Part shown: positions 1-12,000 of the stretch, piece after piece
Numbering within the stretch: position 1 is the stretch's first letter
Layout of the letters: each line of letters starts with the position of its first letter
DNA from: Sarcocystis neurona
Taxonomy: Eukaryota; Apicomplexa; Conoidasida; Eucoccidiorida; Sarcocystidae
Assembly (NCBI GenBank): GCA_000727475.1
Contig: KL647288.1
Location: 9,550,055 to 9,614,054 of the forward strand
Length of the DNA stretch: 64,000 bases
Direction of reading: 5' to 3'
Notes under the pieces: model-generated
Seen by the model: the letters and a program-made list of their open reading frames with translations, nothing else
Database searches by the model: none
Told to the model about the DNA's origin: nothing
Position numbers and translations under genes: made by a program

Positions 1-3000
1 GCCACTACACGACTTCCCGTACCAACAAACCTCTGAGACTCAGTTGCAGTGGACTCCTGTGTACTCGTTCCGCCAGGAGGAGCCTCACTTACCTTTGCGG
101 CACCCTCCCCGACGCCTCCTCCTGTGCGCTGTTCAACTGGCATTGCAAATACCTGTCCTTCAGTTCCCGTCCACTCGAGCGTGCTTCCGCGTGCGGCAGA
201 GGAAACGGCGCGGCTGCCAGCAGTAGCAAGACTGGCTCCAGTGTGCTGTTCGTCCTTGGATTGCTGCAGCGTACCCGTGGAGGCTACTTTTCCTGGTTGG
301 TGCTCCTGTTTCCCTAACGTTTGCGCCATATCAAGCTGGTGTGCTGCTACCTGCTGATGCTGCTGCTCGTGCTCCGATACGTGTTGTCCAAGTCCACGTG
401 CGGACTCCTGTAGCGTTTCCGGCTGTCCGGAGTGCTTGTTCTCAGTGCTCGCGAGACGTCGTCGCATTTCTCCTTCTGTAACGCGTGCCGCCGTCTCAGC
501 ACCAGGGGTTGTCAGGTGTTCTTTATCTGGAGGAATATGTTTCTGACTCTGCTGCTCTGCCTCTTGACCCTCTCCGGGCGGTTGCTGTGCAGCCGGCTGC
601 TGCAGTGCCGTCAGCTGCCCGCGCTGCTGCTTCGGCAAATCCGACTCGTCGGACGGCCGCGGCGTCTTGCCCTCCCCGGCTGCCTCTCCGCCACGACACA
701 TTGGGCAGGCGACGCCCGCAGATATCGCAGCAGCATGAGGGGAGCTGATTGAAACGTCAGAAGGCGTCGGAGCAGCTGTTTCCGACAGAGTGTGCATGGG
801 TTCGTCCGGCGGGGAACTTGGTATAGCAGCGCCGCCGTTGCTGCTGCTTCCCGCAATCCCACGCAGTGACAAAGGCTTGCCGACAGAAGCACCTGCGGCG
901 GCAGGATGGGAAGAGGGATACTTTTCACTCGGCGGCTGGGGGGTCTGCTGCTCCTGGTGATGGACAACCAAAACGCTGGGCAGACTATCGTGCTGTCGTG
1001 CGGCTGCGCCGCTGCTGCTGCTTTCCACGCTCGTCGGCATCTTCTCCTTCAAGCTCAGCTCCTGCGTTCCTCCGTGTTCCTCACCGCTGCGCACTTTTCT
1101 GAAAACTTGGAGTGACTCCTCGACTAGCATCTGAGAGTGGTGTCCAGCACTCGTTCCTGCTGCGAGGCTGTGGGCTGCCGCTGCTGTTTCAGGGGTCTCT
1201 TCACCGAGTCGCTGCACTGAAGCCTCTGGTGGTTTGGTTGCTGTAGGTTGATCCCACCCAGGTGCTGATAATGCTGCTTTCCCCACCGCTGTAACTTCGC
1301 CTCCCCTTGCTGCACCCGCTGTGGCTGTTCTGCTGACCCGAGGCTCTGCAGCACCTGCTGGTGGTGCTGTCAGTGAAGTTGCAAGAGCTGCGTATGGTGT
1401 AGCTGACGCTTCTTTATTAGGGCCGGCGGTTCTTGTCTGTGACACTTGGTCAGCAGCAGCCTCCTTGACAGCAGCGGTTTTTTGATCTGCTGACAGTGCC
1501 GACGCTGCTGTTGCTGCGGTTTCTGCTATCCCAGCCCCTTTGGCAGCTGCGACTTTCTCGTTCTCTTCTTCGATAACCTCTGTTCTTTTCTTTTTTGCTG
1601 GGAAACGGTTGCCCTCCTCACGACTAAAGAAAAAGGCACCAATCAGAGGAACTCTGGAGCCGCTCCGCCGCTGTTGCTCTGCTTCTGCTGCTGCCTCGGC
1701 TTCTTCCTCCCGGAGCGCCTGCAGCGAGAACTGACGCAGCGCTGCGAACGCCACCGGCGACTGTAAAACAACGTGGCCTGTACGGTGCAACCCAAGCGAC
1801 ATCAGTAGGACGCAGAACTCGTGCGTGCGGGAGAAACTTCGCCACCGTATGCGTATCCGGCGTTGCTGTGCTGCGGTCGCTGCGCTACTGTTCTGCTCCT
1901 GCTGCTGCTGTAAGTGCAAAAGAGAACCTCCTCGCCTGTTGCTTTGTTGCTTCTGGTAAACCCTACGTACGTGTATATATATATATATCTGCCTGTAGTA
2001 TACCTGCGTGTATACTTGTTGCATAAATGCGGAAAGACAGGAAGGGAGGGCGAGGGGAAAACGAGAAACAAAGGCGCAGAGCCGATGTGGGTCTCGCTGG
2101 TAGTCTTATTTAATGGCCGACAGATGTACACTGCTACGGAGAGCGCGTAAGGAAAACTGAATGGGGAGCAGCTCATCAGCAGCCTCGCTCACTTCATCCT
2201 TCAGACCAATGGTACGTATACACGCATACATACTTGTACGCGTTTGTTCCATACATCCATGACCTAGCGCAGAGACCCTCAAACGCCGCTAAACGAGACA
2301 TTTAGAAATGATGGTACGCATACACGTACGTAAACGTATAACAATACATATATATATATATGGATATATATATATAGGCATATATGCGTACGCACTAATG
2401 CACAGGCATCGCGTCGGCCTTTTTTCAACAAAAGACACACGTGAGCAGACCAAGCGGCATACGCATTTGATGCGTGTGCATGACTACCTTTTTTGCTTTT
2501 CGACGGGGTAATGATGGAGCGCCTCCTGAGTGCTTTTCCGCACAAAATGCAGGGCATCCGCGTGAGCGCCACTCCGACGCAGCGGCCTCCAGCTGAAGAC
2601 AGTGCTTCCTGCATTGGGTGACTAGTCAGACCAGTTTTCCTTTCTGTTGCTGGTTCACCATCTGCTCGCTCCCCTCCCGTCCACCTTGCTCTCTCGGGCG
2701 GTGCTGCTGCTGCTGTCTCCCCCAGTGCAGGAGCTGCTACACGCTCCGCCGCCCGCGCGTGGCGCTGCTGTCCGACGTTATCCGTGCGCGCGAAGTTGTT
2801 CAAAAGCCGCGCACTCGCAGCACGAAGTGACGCCGACGATGCCGAGCACAGCAGGTGCAACCATTTGGCAGGCTTCCCTGAGCCTCCAGATCTCCTGTGG
2901 TTGCTGCCGAGGGTAACAACATTACCGCCGTTGCTGCTGCTGCTGCTGGTGGACGCCAATGGAAAACGGTCGCTGCCGCTGCCGAGGCGTAGTGATGAAG

Positions 3001-6000
3001 CGGGGCTGCGTACCTCGCCATTAGACTTACTGCGCAGGAAATCGACGAATGCCTCGTCCGCCCTGCTTGTGCCGCTGTTCCCAGTGGAAGGAAAGCGGCC
3101 GCTCTCATACACGGTGCCGTTCTCAAAGTCCCGATGCATGAGCCGCAGGGGGTACGGCTCTCCAGCCACGTCGGAAGATGTGACGACAGGCAGTTCCAGA
3201 GCTGCCTCAACGTCCATGCTCAGCGGAGGGGAATCTATAGCAACAGCAGCAGAAGTTCACACAGCAAGAAGGAGCAGAAACAGGGACAGTGTATGCATAA
3301 TCCGGGTACGTATAAACATATGCGTATATCTAAATGGACAGGCATACAGATAGATAGATAACCATAGGTGCGCTACGGCTAAACACGGATGTGGCGGCGG
3401 AGGAGATAGAAAGAAACATCGGAAATCTTAGTAAAATCTACGTCGCAACTTCTTCACTCTTTCTGGAGTACGGCTTCAAAACCAGGAGACCTGGAACCCC
3501 TTCTACTCCCACACTTAGCAGCAGCGGGGTAGGCAACATCAGCAGTGGCGATGGCCACAGTAGCAGCGGCGACGGCAATAGCGACAGCTCCCGACCTGTA
3601 GAAGCTACCCAGTCGCCTGTGCATGCCTGTACGTCGCACAAGCGCTGCCAATAAACTACTGTGTCAACATGTCGTTCTTCTATCTGTTAGATGCCGGAAC
3701 CAGGACAGTGGAGCGCCAGGGCATTCGCGCAGGTATGTGTTCGTGTAGATTGTAGAAAGTGTAATACGGAACAACTTCGTAAATGCTGACTTGTGCACTC
3801 GGTGCTGCTCCTCGGCTGGTCACGGTAGAATGAGCTGCTGTTTGCTGGTGCCTTGCTTCTGCACTTCGCAATGCATCGAGTACTGTCGCCCGAATGCTCT
3901 ACTCTCACACACAGAGTTCGCCTACAAGCGCTACCACCTGTTTTACTACAGAATGCGTTTGATACGGCGTAAAGGGCTACGAAATACCGCGCCGTGGCCG
4001 CCCCCGGCGGCAACTGCTGACGCGTCCCCTGCTCCCGTGTAGCTGATCGCTGACGCAGTGAGCGGAGCTGCACGTGCTGCGATCTTATGGGGTGCTGCCG
4101 CATGTGCACGGCTGTTGCAGACACGCAGCTTCTGTGCGAACCCGTACAGTGTTGCGCCACTGACCAAGAGCTGGGGGAGCAGTCAAGTACGAGACAAGCA
4201 GCAAAATTGTAGTGAGGGCCAGGGGAGCGAGGAAAATCTGCGAGAAAAGCGTTAGCCAGCTGCAGCGTCGAAGGTACAGAAGCCGTTTCAGGAGCAGCAG
4301 CGCCACGAGGCGTTGGCGCCGCCTCCTCAGCGCAGCTGCTGCAAGAGCAGCATCCGATCCCTCGTTCCCTTCAGCGGCACCGGCTGCTGTTAGAAGCTCC
4401 GGCGCACGTCCTCGCCCCCATCCCCTACACAAGTGCAGACAGAACACAGTCCTCTCGCACACGGCTGGCATTTACTCGTAAACATGTGCGTACTCGAAGA
4501 CGTCCAGGTCGCTCCTCAGGCTTCACGGGAATACACTTCTACTCACGCCATAGGACAGTATGCGCGTACGTGCACATACGTATGTCTCTCTCTCTATATT
4601 CATACGTAGCTGCACATATAGGTATATCTATACATATGTGCAGGGAAAATTATTCAAGTGTGTCTACAGGATGACTTGTACCCGCCGCCTTCGCTTACTA
4701 CCAAGGCCGCACAAGCGCCTCTGTGTCTCCGTGCACTTTCAGAGATCGCTGCAGCAGGAATAATGCCTGCCTGTCTACCTTCACCCTCGCAATTGTCTGT
4801 GACGCCAGTCTACTTTTGCTTCCCCGAAGAGGCGGTCCTTTTAAGTACATACATACACACAGGCGGGTTATATAGGAAACTTACACAGACATCTTGTAAA
4901 ACTTAGGTGTGTGCACATCGCTTACAAAGGACTAACACGGCAGTAGATAGTACAGCGCGACTCTGTACACATTTCGTTACGCTGAGGTATTCACACGCGC
5001 AAGTTATCGCTCTTGATCCTGCTGGCTGTGCGGGTACTTACGTCCCCGGGCAGGCTCTAGCGTGGGCAGGCGATGCAGAAGTAGGAGCGCCGCCCGATGT
5101 AGACACGACAGCAGCACTTGAAGGTGTTGTCACGCAGGCAGCACTGGGTGGAGACACGAGAGGTCGCCGTTCGTCTTCGGCCGAGTGGGCTACCTTGTTG
5201 CCGCTGCGCACGCGCCTACTGCTGACGTTGAGCTCTTGTTGCGGTCGCGTAGACAACTGAACATGCTTCGCTGCCAGCGGTGCAGCAGCGCCTCCTGCAC
5301 GGGAGGGGCTCGCTCCTTTGTCACCCCACACGACTGCTGCTGTGGCACCATCTGCGAACTTGTCCGACTTATCGCTGCTGCACGCTCTAGCTGCACTTAA
5401 ACGCTGTACTCTACCAGTAGCAGCAGGCTGCCAGGTCTCGGTGGGTCGGTCATCGTCAGCCGCTGGCTTCACGCCCGTTGGGTTTCCTGCATCCTCTTCG
5501 CAGCTCCGCACGTAACGCTCCTGCTGCACTTGCTGAGAGTAGGCTTGAGAGCAGACACTGATGAACACATCCTGCATAGAGGGGGCGTAAATGCCGAAGC
5601 TGGTGATGCCAAGGCGCTCCTCTGCTGCTCTCAAGGCATGCAGGGCCGGACTCAGCTTTCTGCACGTGCACAGCACCAGTCCAGGAAGCGCCACTGACAA
5701 CGTAAGGCTACGGAGGGGGACGGCTTTCATATGTGCCGAGTGCGGCTTCGACAACTACGCGTAATCACACGGGTATCTACAAAACGTATGAGATGCGATT
5801 GCACAGGAAGTGGTTTCCCCCACATTCGGCGACACTGACAAACAGGCTGACTCCACTATACGCACGACGTTGCACGTCATACCCGTGTCGTCGTCCCTGC
5901 GTGTCTGAGGTCAATGCTACAGTGCAGACAGACTCAGGAGCACCGCCACATTAGCTGAATACCTGGCCGCATGCAACTGGAGCACTGCTCGTCGGTTTGT

Positions 6001-9000
6001 TCGTGGCGGGACGGAAATATGCACGATAGACGCAGGCGAATCCCAGCAGCAGACTGCGTTAAGTAATTGCTGCTTACAGGGCGCTAGCGGATTCCGCAGT
6101 GGCGGGAGAAATACGGAGAGTCACCTCCGCGCAGTTGCTGGAAGGGAACAGCGGCGCCGGTGCAGCTACTGCTGCTCGTTCCGCCTCGCTGCACGGCTCT
6201 TCGCAACATTCACTCTCTCCCAAATAAAGCATTCCTCCACCTTGCTTCCGACGTGCTTTCCGGTATTCAGCTGTTTGTCTGTTCTTCTTTGATGCTCCTC
6301 CTTCACTGTCTCCCGGCTCTGCCTCTTCTCCGTCTCTCTCGCTGCATCCTCGAAGACCAGGTGTTGCTGCTCTGGCCGAATCCCCTCGTCTGCTTCGACC
6401 TGCAACTGCAGTGAATCCCGCAGCGATTGCCTCTGTTGCAGCCGTCGCTGCTGCTGCAGCACGCTCTGCTGCGGCTGCGGCTTCCCGTCTCTCCGTCGAG
6501 TCTTCGTCGCAGTAGTGAGAAGACGGGGCAAACTTAATGCTCTCGAGGTGAACTGTAGCACGGCGAAGTGGACGACACGAGGAAAGGAATGCTGTCGTTG
6601 CTGGAACGTCAGCAACGGCTACAGACGCGGCTCCTTCGTCAGCCGCCCTCGCTCTGTGCGCTGGAAGCCCACATTTCCGCCCCTTCAAATCACGCTCTGC
6701 ACCAGTACTGCGGCCGTCCGCGGCACACGTGTACGCCTGCTGAGTAGCAGCGCCGTTCAGCGTCGTCTCCAGCAGCTCGAGCAAAGCGCGCACCCGAGAA
6801 TTCACGGATGCTTCTGTTCGTGCCATCGAATATCCCAAACACGTTTGCGGGTTCGCTGCCAGGGGAGAAGAGCCTTTCCCTGCGCCTTTTATAATTGGAA
6901 AGTTCCCACCAGCTTCGTCGTCGGCAGCACCTGTAGGAGTGCCAGAAGCAGCGCAGGCATCAGCGAGAGCACCAGAACCATGGACATGCAGGCGCACCAG
7001 CGGGTCTAGCTAGAAGTGTGGAGTAGACACAGGTACTCTCGCAGGGACAAGTGCAGCGCGGCGTGTTGCAACCCCTCATGCTATCTTTATCAGCTACTGT
7101 GGAGGGAGTACAGCTTGTCATCTTTCTGTTGGCAACAAAAGGCTGACCGGGACAAGTGGAGATGTCGGACTCCGCCTGATGAGAGCCGCATGCAGACGAC
7201 GAGATCCTTAACAGAACACGAAGCCTGTAACCGCCACCGAAGCGACGTCGGAGCTCGAAAGGCGTTCCAACGCACAGCAGGCGGCCCTCGTACATGATTC
7301 CAACACGATCGGCCTGAAGCGCACGGCGTTCGGCAGCAGCGAAAATAACGAGAAGCGTCTGCAAGCAGACATCGCCTCGTTTCTGAGCTATCCACGGCAG
7401 CGGCAGCACTGAAGGAGAAGGAGGGCCAAGAGCTGTATTGAAGGAGAAGCAGTCACAGCATCGGAGTAACGACTCAGAAAAAGGGCGACGAGTGTTGCAA
7501 GGACATCCAGCAACACCAAGAGACGCAGCAACCCTGCGAAGCCATGGAGAGACGCTGAGCACCCGGACCAGCGGCTGTTTATCCAGCACCAGGAGTAAAC
7601 GGTACAGTAACAGTAAAAGCAACAACGCCGGCCTGCGACACCTTCATAAGTAATACAAAACAGGCAAATATATATATATATATAGGTGCGCGTGACGACA
7701 CCTCTTGGAGGCACTGCGTCGCTACAAATCGCACAGTCACACAGGCGTGGGTACGCCGAACGACAGCTGCCTACCAGGGCCTCAGCATCTTCCGTATGCT
7801 GTGTGGACACCAGCACACAGGAGCGGGGTCGAATCAGCTGAAGCAGCGTGAACAAACCCTCTCGGTGGGCAGGATCCAAGCCTGAAGACGGTTCGTCTGC
7901 AGCCAGTCACAGTAAGACAGCAGGGCGCAAGAGAGGTGGAACCGCGGCATCAGACCGTTAAACTCATGAGCTTCTGCGGCAGCGGCGTCAGCCGGGCATC
8001 GACGCAACCGACACGCACGAGCAGCAGCGGACAAAAAGACGCCTGTGGCAGAGTCACCCCTCACTAAACTGACGAGTCCTGTGCAAAACACATCTGCAGG
8101 CGCGTGTGGTGCACAGGTGCAGTCGACGGTGTGAAGATCGACCGTGAAGACCATTGCATCGTATGGAAGCGCAGCTGTAGAGGATGACATACACGTTTAT
8201 CAATGGAAAATACCACGACGTATCTACGGACGTGCGTGCCCAAAAAAGAAGTAGCTCAGCACGGCGCGGTCACCCTTTTGTGTAAAGGCGTATCTATGTC
8301 TATCCATCTACCTACATACATAAATATATATGCAACATAGTCACACACGTTCGTATATGTATCCGTGTATTCGCCGGCGGGACTGTGTTATACGGGGAAA
8401 CTCGGAACTGAGTTTTGATGCACGTGTCATGAAAGTGGCGGTCTCTGCTGCGTGACAGAAGCGCGTCCTCTCGCTTGTTGACGCAGTGCACCTCCTGTTG
8501 GCACTGTCTGGACTCGGCTCTTGAACACGCTGATGGGGCTGCACGAATTGCCACTTCTCCCACTGCTGCTGAGCCCCGTTCTCTCACGCCTCACCTAATA
8601 CGCAGAGTTTTGGGTAAAAGAGAAGGCAGAGGGCGACCATCACGCGACGCCGCATGCCCCCCGACAAATCCTTCACCAATCGGTGTGCGACGTCTTCTAA
8701 TGAGAGCGAAGCGAGGAACGTCCATATGTCATCTTCCGCTTCTTGTCCACCGTCCTGCACCTCCTGCCCCTGTTGCGCCTCCTGCTGTTCTGCTTCCTGC
8801 TGTCCTGGCTCCTGTTGTTCCTCTTCCTCCTGTTGCAGGGCGACCCACCTCGTCATCTCCTGCTGATGAGTGTGCTGCACCGGCAGCTGACGCTGCCTTG
8901 TATGCTGAGAACGCGAGAAAGATCGGCTCTTCGCTTCCTCATGCTGTGCCCCTCTCTGTCCTCGACCACCTACAACGCTGCCGCTGCCGGACCACCAGCG

Positions 9001-12000
9001 CAGCAGTGCATCGAACAGACCGCGTCTTTCTGCTGTAGCTGTCAGGCGCTCTTCACCGACTGAAGAGGGCTTCCGGTGTCGAACCCCCTACACCGATGCA
9101 CGCAAACCCCACATACCAGCACGGAAACCAAGAGCAGCGCAGTAGACTACTGTCTTTACTGCCAACTGGGGTCGCAGCCCCTGCATCCTATCTTTTTGTA
9201 AGTTGCTGTACCAGTGCGGCGAAGATATTCGCGCTTCTTGTAGAACCTTATCTACAACCAGTTTTTGTCATCGAAGGTGTGGCTGGCTGCTGCCTCCCCC
9301 TGAAAGCTCTAAGGGACGCTGCTGTCGCCCACTTTACTGTGGCTCACTCCTAGTTGCTGCTGCGATTTCTTAAGCAGACGACTCGTGCTCGTGCGGCTAT
9401 GACTTTGTTCTACGAGATGTGCCTGCGGCTACGACTGACGTCCCGCAGCTTGCCGGGACGGGAAAGGACGACACACGCTACCGACTCAGCTGCTTCCGGT
9501 GAAGCGTACGTCTGCCCAGCGCCTGGTGCAGCGGCAGCGACGGTGTCCCGCCAGGTAGTCTAGGTACTGCGGCGGTGACCTCCGGTGCTGCCGGCACCAT
9601 GCTGCTGCAGCTGGCGTACGCTTACTACGATTACACGGGCAGACACTACACACAGGGATGCTGTTGGCGCAGAGCCGCCTGCGACTCCCGCGGACTGACA
9701 TGCATCCGTGGTGCTCACGGTGTTCTGCCTACTGCTATGGTTAGCAACGACAGTAGCAGCAACGTTCCTGCGAAGACCATACACGTGCGCCGATATACAC
9801 ATATATACATATATATATATATATATAAAGAAAGTGACGTGGAGCGAGGGCACCCTGACACAGACACGTGAATATATATGCACATATATATACTGGGAAA
9901 TTTACACATATACGTGTAGATACGTTTATGTGGAGTATATATATACACAAATACACACACTTTGAAGAACATATATTTGCACATCTACCGTACTCGGGGG
10001 AAAAAGAGACACGTACTCGAAGCAAGGGCGGATGCGCGGCCGCGTAGGCAAAACGTGAGGCTGACATGAATGTGTACAGGCCTCGGAGTCCGCACAGATG
10101 CAGGTGGCCGCTGTCTAGACGTCCTTTCCTACACAGCTGTCCCTCTCTGCAGACAATGTCGCTGGCCATATACATGTATGTATACATACAGAAGTAGACG
10201 CACAGGTTGCGCACGTGACAAAATGCTGCGCATCAACACAAGCAAGCAGCAGCAGCGCTACAGTGGCGCACCCAGCGCAGCGACGCGGAGGTGCCATACC
10301 CGAATGGGCGCCAGGAACGCCAACAGAATAATGGCTCCGGATATCGGAGGAAAAGTTAGCAAAAGACGTTGCAGCCCCCAACAGCGCAAGCAACAATTAT
10401 TGACAGCACATGCTGTCGCACCAGCTATGGCATACCTGTCGCAGCAGGTGGTAAGCACGAGGGCACAAGGGGTGAAAAAAAGCCGCCGCGCCCACAGTTG
10501 CTGCAGCTGCAGCCGCATTGGCAGCTGGTCCATAATGCGCGCTCCACGACATACCTTAAGAGCAGCGAAGAGACGACAGTGCTCGTAGACCGTCAGCTCA
10601 GGCCACAGGACGTTCTTCTGCGGGCAGATCCCGAGCTGTTGCTGCAGTTGCTCGCGATCCCGGGGCAGGACGCAGCCAAACGCTTCCACGTGGCCGGCGC
10701 TTGCTACTTCCAAGCCTTCCGCACAGCAAGCACACAAGCAGAACGACAACTTGTCTAATCAGCCTCGTCCCGGGACCTCAGCACAGCAAGTGCTGTGCAA
10801 GCACTGGCAAGTGCCTCTCTTCACGCCAGTCTAGAGCGGTGGACGTGCGGGGTGATATCGGATCTACGACCCTCGCAACGTCTACCCCATTCTGCGCATC
10901 CTGGGGCAATTGACGCAGGCATAAGTCTACCTCTGTCAGTACGACGACGCACGTTTCTATCTGTAGCACCGGACAGGATGCACCGACGCGGGTAAGCAAA
11001 GGTGCGAAAACTGCCGGACATGTACATCGCGGAGACGTTCAGCAGCGTGTCTTCCGCGGACGATCTACTCCCCGGCGCCGTTGACACCACGTCCACTTTG
11101 CTCTGCCGACTCACTCACGGCACGCAGACAAGCGCACAGGCACGCGTAGCGTGCACGCGAGTTACACACACGCGGAGGTGCACGAGTAAAGAGCAGGGAA
11201 GTAGACACTAGTGCGGCAAGTGTTAGCTCAATACGGTTACACGCCCGAGTGTCTGCTTGCCCCTCTGCCTCAGTGTGTGTTGACGGAGACACACAGGTCC
11301 CGCAAAGAATGCAGAAGTCTGGTATCCGCTGACGGACGCTGTCGCCAGTCGGATGGGACTACCGACGATAGGCACTATTGACAGGCACGGGGCACGAGCA
11401 TTCAAGTGGGCGCAGGCAAGTCGTGGGTGCACGGTTGCATGTGAACAGCAGGCTTGAAGACATCCGCACAAGCAGGCAACGCATTAGTCATCAAGGTTAC
11501 TCACCTGCAGCTCTCACACACATATACACATGGCAGACAAGGCATCCACCTGCCACTTCTATTTATATATACATACACACATACACATATATATAGACGT
11601 AGAGATACTGATGATATACACTGGTGTATCCGTATAGAGGTAGAGGCAATACTACCGCCTGCTCGTCTCACCCAGTGCGGGAGACCAGGCACATGCAGCG
11701 CGAAGCAAAATGACCCACCTGTGAGGACGTTCATGAGCGTGCTTTTGCCGGCCCCGTTTGGCCCCAGGAGCACGAAAATTTCTCCCTCGACGAGCTGCAA
11801 GGATACGCCGTTGACGGCAGTCACAGACTTCTTATTTGCGTCAACAAACGTCGCAGCTGGAGCGCAGTTCTCTTCTGGAAATCCTGCCACGCCCTGTGCT
11901 GGCAGCGCTGCCGTAGGTACCCTTCCACCCGTTAACGTCACTCGCTCTGCTGCGATTGCCGTAAGACAACTACCTCCTGTAGTCCGTCCTTCGACCCCAC

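Noticed and set aside
3687..4167. Minus-strand frames overlapping the TM7 exon
   Set aside because: The donor at 4165 to acceptor at 3234 reconstructs a continuous ABCA-like sequence; these frames are out of phase with it.
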